Virus record (IMG/VR): IMGVR_UViG_3300042484_001031
Coordinates: 1 to 64,000 of that record
DNA: 64,000 nt
Reading direction: 5' to 3' (one strand)
From: a virus
This document shows, piece by piece, positions 19,874 through 28,733 of the stretch. Numbering within the stretch: position 1 is the first letter of the stretch; each line of letters opens with the position of its first letter. The position numbers and the translations under genes are program-made. The notes beneath the pieces are model-generated. The model made no database searches and was not told the origin of the DNA. It saw only the letters and a list, made by a program, of their open reading frames with translations.

Positions 19874-20339
19874 CTTCTACCTCTATCCAAGTGTGATCGC
19901 CTAACCATTTAACTCTACAAATATATTCGTACTGTTCAGGGGCAGTACCCGACCAATCATTGGGTCCATGAATACTTAATCTAGTAAACTGTTTCAATGT
20001 ATCAAACAACAACCAATAGATATTACCATTTGCCAATTGAAAATCGTATTTTGCGGCATGAATCATATCAGTCAAATCTAATCTATGTTTAATCTGTTCT
20101 GCTTGTTTCTGTAATACAGTTACTAGTTCCATGATTCTATCATATTCTTGTTTAGCATGTAGTCTAGCAACATTAAGCATAATATCTTTATGCTTCTCTA
20201 CAGGAACTAAATCAAACTTGGGTCCACTACTTTCTGTGGGATAAGGTGTTACATTACGATTAAAGAAATGTATCAATGATCCACTAGTGGTGGAATCATA
20301 ACTGCTAACACCATTTGCTGAATTTGGTTTGTCTGACAT
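19863..20339 (-). CDS. DUF2452-like protein, 158 aa
   Basis: The second half fits the DUF2452 pattern as I remember it: a helix LQKQAEQIKHRLDLTDMI, then YDFQLANGNIYWLLF, LSIHGPNDWSG and VKWLGDHTWIEVE. Members are small bacterial proteins of unknown role. The N-terminal 45 residues are polar and low in complexity. It is encoded between the SleB-like hydrolase and a hypothetical gene. The family assignment is from recall of the motif and should be tested with a profile search. Confidence 0.6.
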   Translation of the reverse strand: MSDKPNSANGVSSYDSTTSGSLIHFFNRNVTPYPTESSGPKFDLVPVEKHKDIMLNVARLHAKQEYDRIMELVTVLQKQAEQIKHRLDLTDMIHAAKYDFQLANGNIYWLLFDTLKQFTRLSIHGPNDWSGTAPEQYEYICRVKWLGDHTWIEVEDDK

Positions 20340-20345
20340 TAGATA

Positions 20346-20939
20346 TTATATATCATTTTCTGATTTAACTGTAATCTTTTGGGTAGGCTTTTTAGCCTTA
20401 CTATAGAATATGTGATTGCCAATCTTTGCTACTTGTTTATAAGGCCATAATGGATCTACACTTAAATTGTGAAAAAATAATGTTGATTTTGGCACTACAT
20501 CAGTATACGCATCATGTGCTAGTACATCATATGCTACCTGTTCTGCTTGTTTATATCTTGCGCTGTTTTTATTGGGATCATTTTTCCCCTCACATACCCA
20601 ACTAAACTGACATAGTTTTACCTTTTGCATTTCATCGTCTATAATTTTATCTACATATGATGCTTGATATATTACAGCGCAGGGATCTTTGCCAAATCCA
20701 TGTGCTATTCTATTCATTACCACACGTGCTACTGCCGCTTGCCCATTTAATGATTCACCACCTGCTTCATAAAATATATTCTTGGCCATACATGTTAATT
20801 GCTTTGGATCTACCGTTTTTGCAACTTTGGGTTCTTCTACAGGTTTAGGTTCTGTTGATGTTGTCAATTGGTCAAACGTTAGAACCACTGTTATAAGTAT
20901 TAATACTATTAAAATTTTAATAGGTTGGATTAAATTCAT
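20346..20939 (-). CDS. SleB-type cell wall hydrolase, 197 aa
   Basis: Residues 1-22 form one uncleaved membrane anchor (IKILIVLILITVVLTF), followed by a Pro/Lys-rich linker and a Hydrolase_2 (SleB) domain: CMAKNIFYEAGGESLNGQ, AAVARVVMNRI, CQFSWVCEG and FFHN near the end. The catalytic Glu lies in YEAGGES. These enzymes cut peptidoglycan; an anchored phage copy probably acts at lysis or remodels the wall during infection. It follows two virion genes in the same operon. Confidence 0.85.
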   Translation of the reverse strand: MNLIQPIKILIVLILITVVLTFDQLTTSTEPKPVEEPKVAKTVDPKQLTCMAKNIFYEAGGESLNGQAAVARVVMNRIAHGFGKDPCAVIYQASYVDKIIDDEMQKVKLCQFSWVCEGKNDPNKNSARYKQAEQVAYDVLAHDAYTDVVPKSTLFFHNLSVDPLWPYKQVAKIGNHIFYSKAKKPTQKITVKSENDI

Positions 20940-20975
20940 AATTTATCCTTTCTGCTTATTTCTAAGCTATGAAAT

Positions 20976-22556
20976 TTAGATGTTATCCCAGCAGTCGCAA
21001 TTGCAACGAATTACTTCGTCTATTGCTTCTGGTACGGAATATGTTGCAGGTAACAGTATATCAGATGCATATATTACTGATAACTGAGGTGGTATTAGAT
21101 TACGATACCTTGATCCTGCAAAACTGCCCGGCTCAACTGCTTCGCCGGTGTCTATTGCTACACCGTCACTATAATAACGGTCATCAACTGGATCATAATA
21201 TCCTAGAGGAGTAGGTGATCCAATTTCGGTTGCTAATGTTGCTGGAATACTACCACCCAACGTTCCATTAGCTATTAACTCTGACTCTTGTTGTTTAGTT
21301 AATTTGTTATCTATGTTGTTGTCTACTGGTATACCCGCTTCTTGCAATCTAGCTTGATTGCGAGATTCACGTAACATTGCTACCAGACTTTGTCCGCCCA
21401 CTGTATTGTAATTAGCAATAGCTTCTAATGTTTGTGAATACATATGTGGCTGTGTAAATGTAGCATAACGAGGTATAGTATCTACGAAAGCATACTGTGT
21501 TGCAGGAAATGTTGCTATTGTTGGTTCTCTTAAGTTATCCGGAGAACTATTGGGTACTCTAATTGACATACCTGTAAAAATTGCACGTTGTTCAGTTGAC
21601 AGTATTGTTCCAGTTAACTCCCAATTAGTAATTAATCGTTGTGCAGTTGCTGGATTATTATTTTTAATTGATAGTATCTCTGCATTGGCAGCATCAATGT
21701 AACCTTGAACAATCGTATTATCAAAACTTGAACCGCCCGGGGGATATGCAATTGATATCGTAGGAACGGATGAAGTTGTTCCAGCTGTAAAGTTCAATGC
21801 AGTAACTTTACCAAAATTTGTAATGTCAGTGTCATCGGTTCCTATAGTAGCAGTAACAGTAGCGCCGTTAACTGTAACTACAGGTGCGGCTGCCCCCTCA
21901 CGTCCATATCCACCACCTGGATCAGTAAGTGTTACACCTGTAGTAGTGTATGTGCTTATACCATCATATGTATATTGTATTGATGCGGTAGCACGTTCCC
22001 ATGTTACTGCTAGATATAATTGCTTATAAATGTTAAGTAGTGTACTTGTTTGTAAATTCTTTGTTAGTCCGTCAATATCTATACCAAGATAAGGTAATCC
22101 ACTCATACATCCTAAGAAATTACTCATAGTATATGTACCATACGGACCATTACCCAATGCAATTAATGCTAATCCTTGACTTGCTAGTGTAGTATCAGTT
22201 GGAACATTAGTGCCATTAACGTTCAAATTTTTAATTGTTTCTAAACTATTAACTACTTGTGCAAACTTTTCAATTGGTACACTAGAAATGTTTTTAATCT
22301 GTTGCATTGACACACTAAAGCAACCGGCAGCTTTAGCAATATCAGGTGGTAATATACCATCTAAATATGCACCAAACCCTTGTGGTATAGCTTGTATTGT
22401 TAATATATTAGATTGAGTACCTTCAGGCGTAATCTGTTCTGTACTAGATTGAGCAACATTTGTATTAGGACTAGTAGTTTCATATGCATTACTAGCAGGA
22501 GCATCCATATCATTGCGCTCTGATACTACTCTAAGATTTTGAAAGAAGCCAGCCAT
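20976..22556 (-). CDS. Probable virion structural protein, 526 aa
   Basis: No family is recognised. The protein is rich in Thr, Asn and Gly, has a central beta-rich insertion (about residues 190-290, with TLTDPGGGYGREG and ISIAYPPGGSS), and flanking helical parts (QGFGAYLDGILPPDIAKAAG; ALEAIANYN-like). Two Cys pairs near the end (RCNCDCWDNI) stand out. It directly follows another large unknown protein and the PAAR spike gene with gaps of only a few bases, which suggests a baseplate or tail-tip role. Confidence 0.5.
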   Translation of the reverse strand: MAGFFQNLRVVSERNDMDAPASNAYETTSPNTNVAQSSTEQITPEGTQSNILTIQAIPQGFGAYLDGILPPDIAKAAGCFSVSMQQIKNISSVPIEKFAQVVNSLETIKNLNVNGTNVPTDTTLASQGLALIALGNGPYGTYTMSNFLGCMSGLPYLGIDIDGLTKNLQTSTLLNIYKQLYLAVTWERATASIQYTYDGISTYTTTGVTLTDPGGGYGREGAAAPVVTVNGATVTATIGTDDTDITNFGKVTALNFTAGTTSSVPTISIAYPPGGSSFDNTIVQGYIDAANAEILSIKNNNPATAQRLITNWELTGTILSTEQRAIFTGMSIRVPNSSPDNLREPTIATFPATQYAFVDTIPRYATFTQPHMYSQTLEAIANYNTVGGQSLVAMLRESRNQARLQEAGIPVDNNIDNKLTKQQESELIANGTLGGSIPATLATEIGSPTPLGYYDPVDDRYYSDGVAIDTGEAVEPGSFAGSRYRNLIPPQLSVIYASDILLPATYSVPEAIDEVIRCNCDCWDNI

Positions 22557-22561
22557 TATAA

Positions 22562-23683
22562 TTAACTCCCTATACCGGTAGCTGATGTACCACCTAAAGC
22601 ACGACCAACTGATTGACTAGTTGCTGTAGGTGATCTTAACTGACTATTCAACCCATCATTCACGTATATAGGATAATATATTTTACTATTAGCTGGTCCA
22701 CCTACTGTATTATAAACCGGAACTGTTAATGATGCATAACTATTAGGGAACAACTTTATTGGACTTAATAAATCAGCTAATGATTCTAAACCAGCTGTCT
22801 TGCAATTCAATGATACTAACACATCTTTCAAATCTTGTCCTAATATAATACCAAATGCCCCGTATATTTTACGTTCTTGTTCTTTGGTTACTGATGATAT
22901 ATTACCCAGCATTTGTTCTAACTCTGTTACAGTAATGTTACTTGCAATTAATGCAAGACTTACTGAAGAAGTAATACAATTGTTTTTCTGTAATGTAGAT
23001 AACAAGTTACTAGGTAAACCAAATGTTGCAATAGTTTGTAAATTTATCGCTTTGCCACTAGCAAGTAAATCTTGTCCAAATACAGTAGTTGCTACACTTA
23101 CACCGGCAATATCACCTGTTATTAAATCGTTCATATTACTATATGTACCATCTAAAAATTCTTGTGAGTTATTTACTGCTAATATAGCATCATTACTAGA
23201 TTCAATAAAACTATAAGATGACATAAAGCCTGATAAAAAGTCTTTGTATGCTCCACTATCGGCTGATAGTCCACTATTGTAATTAAATTCATTATATCCT
23301 TGTAATGCAAACAATCTTACATAACCCCAACGTGTTACTTCATTTGTATATGTATAGTTACTGGCCCAGTTAGGATATCCAGTCCAATCAAATGTTGATG
23401 GTGGACTATTACCTAATGCAGGAATACTACTTGCCCCAATAGATATTAAATTATTATAGGTTGTACTATTAACTTGTCCTCTACCGTACGCATCATTAAT
23501 TGAATATGTAAGTAATCTTAAACAAGTTTCATTAACAATTTTACCTAATTGAGTAGCAGATGTTACACTGGTACTAGAGCCTGTAAAGGTTATCATAATA
23601 GGATTAATATTAAATCCAATATTTTGTAATAGTGAACTTAATGTATTAACACCTAACGGGCTTTGTTTTCCTGTATCGCTCAT
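22562..23683 (-). CDS. Probable virion structural protein, 373 aa
   Basis: Not recognised. The composition (Ser, Asn, Thr, Leu, few charges) resembles the following gene; both have repeated helical segments such as KIVNETCLRLL and TVTELEQMLGNI. The start overlaps the stop of the PAAR gene by four bases (ATGA), so it is translated with the spike tip protein. That coupling points to a baseplate component, possibly one that loads or is delivered with the spike. Confidence 0.5.
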   Translation of the reverse strand: MSDTGKQSPLGVNTLSSLLQNIGFNINPIMITFTGSSTSVTSATQLGKIVNETCLRLLTYSINDAYGRGQVNSTTYNNLISIGASSIPALGNSPPSTFDWTGYPNWASNYTYTNEVTRWGYVRLFALQGYNEFNYNSGLSADSGAYKDFLSGFMSSYSFIESSNDAILAVNNSQEFLDGTYSNMNDLITGDIAGVSVATTVFGQDLLASGKAINLQTIATFGLPSNLLSTLQKNNCITSSVSLALIASNITVTELEQMLGNISSVTKEQERKIYGAFGIILGQDLKDVLVSLNCKTAGLESLADLLSPIKLFPNSYASLTVPVYNTVGGPANSKIYYPIYVNDGLNSQLRSPTATSQSVGRALGGTSATGIGS

Positions 23684-23964
23684 GGAACAAAAACGTCAGG
23701 ACTACCTTGTACGATACTATGACCGCAACTGTTTCCTGACCCTACTCTGAGTACTGGCACACCTTCACAAAACACAGTTGGACTACCATCTGTAGTTGTT
23801 GCCGCTTTATGAGGTGGATGGGGTTTTCTAGCCCAAGGAGCGTGTGGGGTAATCTGACTAACATGTAGCCCTACTTTAATTCCATTAGCAAATACAGTAT
23901 CGGCACCACGCATTATTGCGCCACCTTCTTGATTTGTATCACCTACACGACTTAGTTTTGCCAT
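23680..23964 (-). CDS. PAAR-repeat spike tip protein, 94 aa
   Basis: The small Pro/Gly-rich protein has PAAR-type repeats: RVGDTNQEGGAIMRGADTVFANGI, then TDGSPTVFCEGVPVLRVGSGNSCGH and IVQGSPDVFV. PAAR proteins form a sharp cone on the gp5/VgrG-like spike at the baseplate centre and help pierce the outer membrane. H88-like and Cys residues near the end could bind the usual metal ion. ATG 23964 is preferred over one five codons upstream because of GGGAT before it. It is followed by two probable baseplate proteins. Confidence 0.9.
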   Translation of the reverse strand: MAKLSRVGDTNQEGGAIMRGADTVFANGIKVGLHVSQITPHAPWARKPHPPHKAATTTDGSPTVFCEGVPVLRVGSGNSCGHSIVQGSPDVFVP

Positions 23965-23965
23965 T

Positions 23966-24271
23966 TTATCCCAATACAATTTTTTTACTAGGTACCTTAA
24001 TGCCAGTTGTTGCTTCTAGGTACTTGTCTTTGATGTTATCATCTGTCTCTGCATACATTGCAACACTAGTAGTATTTAGCTTAAATTCACCCTTCGGATT
24101 TGCGGTAAAGATACTTGGAATCATTTGCATACCCTGTTGACTTGGTGCAATAGATACTGGTTCTTCAATCTGAATAAACTCACTACCTGCTTGAATTACT
24201 TTTGCAATTAATTCCTCGCCGGAATTAAGCTTAAATGTGTACACTGTGTTTGGTTGTATTGATATTTGCAT
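23966..24271 (-). CDS. Sm/Hfq-like small phage protein, 101 aa
   Basis: The strand order VYTFKLNSGEELIAKVIQ, FIQIEEPVSIAP, MIPSIFTANPKGEFKLN and TSVAMYAET is that of an Sm-like barrel, and the LNSGEELIAKV segment matches the Sm1 pattern. Such proteins bind RNA or act as small scaffolds. This family is common in T4-like phages of aquatic bacteria without a known role. The start shares a base with the glutaredoxin stop (TAATG). Fold assignment is inference from the pattern only. Confidence 0.5.
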   Translation of the reverse strand: MQISIQPNTVYTFKLNSGEELIAKVIQAGSEFIQIEEPVSIAPSQQGMQMIPSIFTANPKGEFKLNTTSVAMYAETDDNIKDKYLEATTGIKVPSKKIVLG

Positions 24272-24501
24272 TACGCTGCCTTTGTTAAAAATTGTTTAAG
24301 TTCATTGAATCCACCGATTAATTGTCCATCAATTATAATCTGTGGTACTGTTCTAGCTGATGGAATTTCTTCTAATAGTTCTTCTTTTGTATATCCGTCT
24401 CCGATTTTCTTTTCTTCAAACGGTATCTCTCGTTGACCCAACAATGCTTTTGCTTGATCGCAGTAGGGACAATGGTACTTTGACCAAATAATTGCCTTCA
24501 T
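24271..24501 (-). CDS. Glutaredoxin, 76 aa
   Basis: The CPYC active site (residues 11-14), the cis-proline motif TVPQIII and GGFNEL for glutathione binding are all present. Length is typical of small phage glutaredoxins (NrdC-like). It transfers electrons from glutathione to disulfides; the gene follows nrdB by ten bases, so it is probably the reductant of the phage ribonucleotide reductase. ATG 24501 is chosen for AAGGAGA six bases upstream; an upstream start would overlap nrdB. Confidence 0.95.
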   Translation of the reverse strand: MKAIIWSKYHCPYCDQAKALLGQREIPFEEKKIGDGYTKEELLEEIPSARTVPQIIIDGQLIGGFNELKQFLTKAA

Positions 24502-24511
24502 TTTATTCTCC

Positions 24512-25612
24512 TTAAATATTTGGTAAGTCATCATAGTCTAATGATTCACTCATTACTCCTATAACGTAGTTTGTTGATTCAGTTTCCTGCAATGCAGATT
24601 GTTTCTTACTTGTGTCACTATGTTTATTGAACCAAGGAATAGGTGTACTCTTTGGCGATGGACTATTATATCGTATGCCAATTTCTTTTAATGCACCTAC
24701 GGCCGTATAATCTACAAAGTCTTTTAATACTGTTGCATTTAATCCAATAACAGGGCCCATCTTAAATAGATAATCAGCCCAGTCTTTTTCTTCTTTAATA
24801 ACATCTAGGTATAGTTGATAGACTTCAACTTCGGATTCTGATTTAACTTGTGCAAAACGACTATCTTCTTTTACAACTTGATTAATAAGGTAAGCAGTCC
24901 AGCCTTTATGTAACAATTCATCTTGGAGAATTAAACTGATAATGTTACCATTACCAATAAAGATTTTGTTCTCAACCATTGCTAAACTAGTAGCAAATGA
25001 TACCATAAATCTAAATGCTTCCAATGCGTAACTAGCATGTAATGCCATGTAAATTGCTTTGATGTGTTCTTTCTCGTTTACATCTTGCCCTAACTCTTTG
25101 CGACAGTTAACTTTATGTAGTTCATCATAGTAAAGACCCACACTACTTGCCATGTCAACAATCTCTTTTGTATCATGTATTGTATTGAATACATCTTTGG
25201 GTACATTATATATGTTACGAATGATGTGACTGTATGACCTACTATGAATATTTGATTCAAAAAATCCCCAATTAAACATCAATGCTTCTAGTTCAGGTAA
25301 GGATACTACCGGAGTAAACACTTGAGTTGGACCTCTACCCTGTAAACTATCTAGTGCTGTTTGACGTAACAGATTACTAGTAAAGATATGTTTAACCGCA
25401 TCTGATGCATCTTTGAAATCATTGGCATCTTTGGTTAATGAAATCTCTTCTGGAACCCAGAAGAAACCACGTGCCGTTGTTTCAAAGTCTGCAATCTTTT
25501 TATATTTCACCTCCTCAAACCTTTGAATGGTTACGGGACCTTCCGGGTCCAAAAACATTTTTCTATTCAAATAATCTGTCTTAGTGTGTAAGTTGTATTG
25601 TTGTTTTGACAT
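24512..25612 (-). CDS. Ribonucleotide reductase class I small subunit
   Basis: A ferritin-like di-iron subunit of 366 residues. Conserved features: ALDSLQG with D88, PELEALMFNWGFFESNIHSRSY with E119, H123 and radical Tyr Y126, LEAFRFMVSFATS, and DELLHKGW. The flexible C-terminus ending YDDLPNI docks into NrdA. It generates the tyrosyl radical that starts NDP reduction. One oddity: between the Glu and His ligands there are three residues, where E. coli NrdB has two. It forms an operon nrdA-nrdB-glutaredoxin with short gaps. Confidence 0.97.
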   Translation of the reverse strand: MSKQQYNLHTKTDYLNRKMFLDPEGPVTIQRFEEVKYKKIADFETTARGFFWVPEEISLTKDANDFKDASDAVKHIFTSNLLRQTALDSLQGRGPTQVFTPVVSLPELEALMFNWGFFESNIHSRSYSHIIRNIYNVPKDVFNTIHDTKEIVDMASSVGLYYDELHKVNCRKELGQDVNEKEHIKAIYMALHASYALEAFRFMVSFATSLAMVENKIFIGNGNIISLILQDELLHKGWTAYLINQVVKEDSRFAQVKSESEVEVYQLYLDVIKEEKDWADYLFKMGPVIGLNATVLKDFVDYTAVGALKEIGIRYNSPSPKSTPIPWFNKHSDTSKKQSALQETESTNYVIGVMSESLDYDDLPNI

Positions 25613-25621
25613 TGTTTTTCC

Positions 25622-27940
25622 TTAAAGCTTACAAGCTTCGCAATCTTCTTCATCCATATCATTAAAGCCACTTGGCAAATCTAATACAGTTTCATCTTGA
25701 CTCTTACTACCTGCTTTGTTAATCAAGCTATAGTAGAATGTTTTTAATCCCCACACATGTGCCTGCATCAAGTTCTTAGCAATCAATGTTGTTGGGACTT
25801 TTCTCTCAGGGAAATGTGCTGGATTATAAAACGTATTAGTACTTATGCTTTGATCAACATAGGCTGCAATCACAGCCGCTGTCTTTAAGTACCCGTCACA
25901 ATCTTTTTGATCCCACATCAATTGATATTTGTTTTTCAACTTATGATATTCTGGGACAACTTGTACAAAACTTCCTGCTTTACTTTCTTTAACTGAAATT
26001 AAACTCATTGGCATTTCAATACCATTAGTGCTATTGATAACTACACTACTAGATTCTACAGGAGCCACTGCCATTTGTGTAGCATTACGGACACCATGAC
26101 TACGCATCATAGCACGTAATCCTTCCCAATTCAATTCAGGTTCAAAGTTTGTTAATTCATTAACACCTTTAGCACGTAACTCCCAGGGAAATATACCTTG
26201 ACCATAACGTGTTTTATCACTATGTTCACATCGTCCACGTTCTTGTGCTAGTTCTACACTTGCTTCAGTTAAGTAGAAGGATAAGTGTTCCATCCACGTC
26301 TTGACTTCAGCCAATGCGTCTTTTTCTCCGTACTTGAGACTTCGCTTGGCGTGCCAGTAGGCAAGATTAGTGATTCCAATTCCAAGAGGTCTGATTTCAT
26401 CGTTTGATAATTTAGATTGAATGGATAGAAAGTCTTGATAGTCAAGAATGTTATTGAGGCTACGATGCAGTATGCGACAAGCACGGCGCATATCTTCTGG
26501 GTTACGGAACGCACCCCAATTAATACTGCCCAATGTGCAAAGAGCGATACGACCATCGCTGTCATCCAGACGTTTAAAGGATTTAGTAGGTAAAAGAATT
26601 TCACAGCATAAGTTACTCTGGTAAATTGTATGATATTCAGGATCAAATGGTCCCTGTTTCATTACGTTATCAACGAACACTAAGTAAATACGACCTGTAT
26701 CTGTTCGTTCTTTTAATATGCCTGACTTGAATACTTCTTCAGCCGACATTGTTTTCTTTCTCAGGTCTTTACGTTTTTCATATTTAACGTATAATTCTTC
26801 AAACAATTCTGTATTACTATAGAATGCTTGATAAAGATCAGGTACTTCGTTTGGATCAAAGAATGTTATTTGTTCTTTGTTTTTGAATCTTCTCCAGAAG
26901 AATGCGCTAAGAACAACCCCATAGTCCATGAACCTGACTCTAGTTTCGTCTGTTCCTTGATTGTTTTTAAGTACGATAAGATCATCAAACTGATGATGCC
27001 ATATAGGATAGAATACAGTAGCACTTGCATTGCGAATACCTCCTTGACTGCAACTACGTAAATCGCCGAACCATTTCTTTAAGAATGGTATCATGCCGGT
27101 GTGCATAATCTCGCCACCACGAATAGGACTACCTAATGGTCGTAGTCGTCCTATTTCTAAACCAATGCCAGCACGTTTGCTAGCATACTTTGCCATCATT
27201 TCTCCGCTAGCAAATATACTGTCCAGATCATCGTCACTGCGGATAAGTACGCAACTACTAAACTGTTTAGTAGGAGTCCCAAGACCAGCGAGAACAGGAG
27301 TAGCAAGAGTGAACAAGCCATCACTGGCTGCATTATAATATTCTTTAATATAACGCATGCGGGCACTATTAGGTTCTTCATTATGAAAGACTGTAGCGGC
27401 TGCAACCATGTATCTAACTTGAGGTGTTTCATATGTTTGTTTTGTTGATCTATTTTTTACTAGATATTTTTCAATCAATTGTTCAATGGCGGCATAACTA
27501 TATTGTTCGTCCTTAGAATGGTCAAGCATGTCGTCCATCTTGTTCCAATCTTCTTCACTGTACCATTCTAGTAGCTCTGGAGTATATAATCCTGTAGCAA
27601 CATTAGTTACTACAATATCATAAAGACGGGGAGGCTCATAGTTACCATACACATCTTTACGTAGCATTGATAATCTTTGTTTACCTGCTACATATTGATA
27701 GTTTGTATGACCTACGTCTGGATTGTTTTCTACATCTATTAAGTCTACAACCGCACGTAACGTAATTCCATCAATTTCTGTAGTTGAAATTCCATCATAG
27801 AAGTGTAATTGACTTTTAATCTCTACCATTGAAGGGCTAACATCAGCTATTCCTACACATATCTTTGCCACTTGCGCTTGCCATTTTTCTAACATTAATG
27901 GTTCTTTTGTCCCATTTCTCTTAGTGACGTATATTTTCAT
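25622..27940 (-). CDS. Ribonucleotide reductase class I large subunit
   Basis: Full-length (772 residues). An N-terminal ATP-cone segment (residues 1-95, starting KIYVTKRNGTKEP) suggests allosteric activity control. Catalytic residues match E. coli with a small offset: C230, N443, C445 (radical), E447 and C468. The C-terminal C767-x2-C770 pair shuttles electrons from glutaredoxin. It reduces ribonucleoside diphosphates to supply dNTPs for phage DNA synthesis. The gene is separated from nrdB by nine bases. No intron or intein is seen. Confidence 0.98.
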   Translation of the reverse strand: MKIYVTKRNGTKEPLMLEKWQAQVAKICVGIADVSPSMVEIKSQLHFYDGISTTEIDGITLRAVVDLIDVENNPDVGHTNYQYVAGKQRLSMLRKDVYGNYEPPRLYDIVVTNVATGLYTPELLEWYSEEDWNKMDDMLDHSKDEQYSYAAIEQLIEKYLVKNRSTKQTYETPQVRYMVAAATVFHNEEPNSARMRYIKEYYNAASDGLFTLATPVLAGLGTPTKQFSSCVLIRSDDDLDSIFASGEMMAKYASKRAGIGLEIGRLRPLGSPIRGGEIMHTGMIPFLKKWFGDLRSCSQGGIRNASATVFYPIWHHQFDDLIVLKNNQGTDETRVRFMDYGVVLSAFFWRRFKNKEQITFFDPNEVPDLYQAFYSNTELFEELYVKYEKRKDLRKKTMSAEEVFKSGILKERTDTGRIYLVFVDNVMKQGPFDPEYHTIYQSNLCCEILLPTKSFKRLDDSDGRIALCTLGSINWGAFRNPEDMRRACRILHRSLNNILDYQDFLSIQSKLSNDEIRPLGIGITNLAYWHAKRSLKYGEKDALAEVKTWMEHLSFYLTEASVELAQERGRCEHSDKTRYGQGIFPWELRAKGVNELTNFEPELNWEGLRAMMRSHGVRNATQMAVAPVESSSVVINSTNGIEMPMSLISVKESKAGSFVQVVPEYHKLKNKYQLMWDQKDCDGYLKTAAVIAAYVDQSISTNTFYNPAHFPERKVPTTLIAKNLMQAHVWGLKTFYYSLINKAGSKSQDETVLDLPSGFNDMDEEDCEACKL

Positions 27941-27942
27941 TT

Positions 27943-28380
27943 TTACCCTATCTTATTATTAATTGTTGTTATATCTAATTTGCTTACTATATTAAATTCT
28001 TGTAGATTATTACTTATCACCGTATCAGGCCAGTAATTAAGTATATATTTTGCGTTGTCTACCAATACTAATGGTACTTCATTGCTATCAATGTCCTTAG
28101 CCAAAACGTATTCTATGTCAGTAATATTCATTAATAATAGAGTATAACACATTCCTAGACCTCTTGCAAGTGGACAATAGGTGTTTTCTACCAAAAGTTC
28201 CCAAGGACCAGGCCAATTGGGTAAATCAGTTGGGTGAAGATAGTGATTGATTAATGGCGCACATTGCCACCATTTATCTATTTCCACACATTGTTGACTT
28301 AAATCAAAGTTTTTGATTTGATTGCGTAAATTATACCAAGATTGTAATCTATTGTCGTAAGACGATTGAAATGTATTCAT
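27943..28380 (-). CDS. Conserved phage hypothetical protein, 145 aa
   Basis: Trp-rich soluble protein with CVEIDKWWQCAPLINHYLHP, TDLPNWPGPWELL, ENTYCPLARGLGMCYTLLL, VLVDNAKYILNYWPDTV. Proteins with this combination are recalled from many T4-like phages of marine and freshwater bacteria, always of unknown function. It lies two bases upstream of nrdA and is probably the first gene of the nrd operon. Its start codon is directly adjacent to a hairpin at 28380-28399. Confidence 0.65.
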   Translation of the reverse strand: MNTFQSSYDNRLQSWYNLRNQIKNFDLSQQCVEIDKWWQCAPLINHYLHPTDLPNWPGPWELLVENTYCPLARGLGMCYTLLLMNITDIEYVLAKDIDSNEVPLVLVDNAKYILNYWPDTVISNNLQEFNIVSKLDITTINNKIG

Positions 28381-28399
28381 TAGATAACTACTTATCTAA
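28380..28399 (-). promoter_or_regulatory. Hairpin touching the start codon of the 27943-28380 gene
   Basis: TTAGATAA (28380-28387) and TTATCTAA (28392-28399) form a perfect 8-bp stem with a 4-nt loop. On the minus strand the stem ends at the A of the ATG, so the initiation region is partly paired. It could reduce translation or mark an RNA processing point between the fibre genes and the nrd operon. Confidence 0.35.
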
Positions 28400-28425
28400 A
28401 ATTAAAAGATAGCTAACTTTGTTAC

Positions 28426-28722
28426 TTAAAAGAAAGAAGAAAAGTTACCTTGTACTACAGACGGTGCTGTAAAGTTCCATCCATTATTGTTACCAAGATC
28501 AGTAGAAGTTAAATTAGAAAAGAAAGCAGATGATACATTACTATCTTGTATGCTTAAGTAATTTACGTTAGCTGTGCCTGTAGGTTTAGTCAATGTAAAT
28601 TGAGTACCCGAAACAGAGCTATTAATAGTTACAGGTGCACCGGATTCTCCTGTCATAGTGAAGTTAGTAATTGTAGTAGTAGAACCTGCTTCAAAGGTAA
28701 TAGTTGTTGCGTATTGTGTCAT
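28426..28722 (-). CDS. Small beta-rich structural protein, 98 aa
   Basis: Thr/Ser/Asn-rich protein: TTITFEAGSTTTITNFTM, SGTQFTLTKPTG, NYLSIQDSNVS, NNNGWNFTAPS. The pattern resembles one rung set of a beta-helix and is similar in style to the 2040-residue protein encoded just upstream, so it may be a split-off C-terminal unit or a partner. It has AAGGAAT upstream of the ATG and no signal peptide. It is likely a tail-fibre accessory protein. Confidence 0.55.
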   Translation of the reverse strand: MTQYATTITFEAGSTTTITNFTMTGESGAPVTINSSVSGTQFTLTKPTGTANVNYLSIQDSNVSSAFFSNLTSTDLGNNNGWNFTAPSVVQGNFSSFF

Positions 28723-28733
28723 GGGTTATTCCT

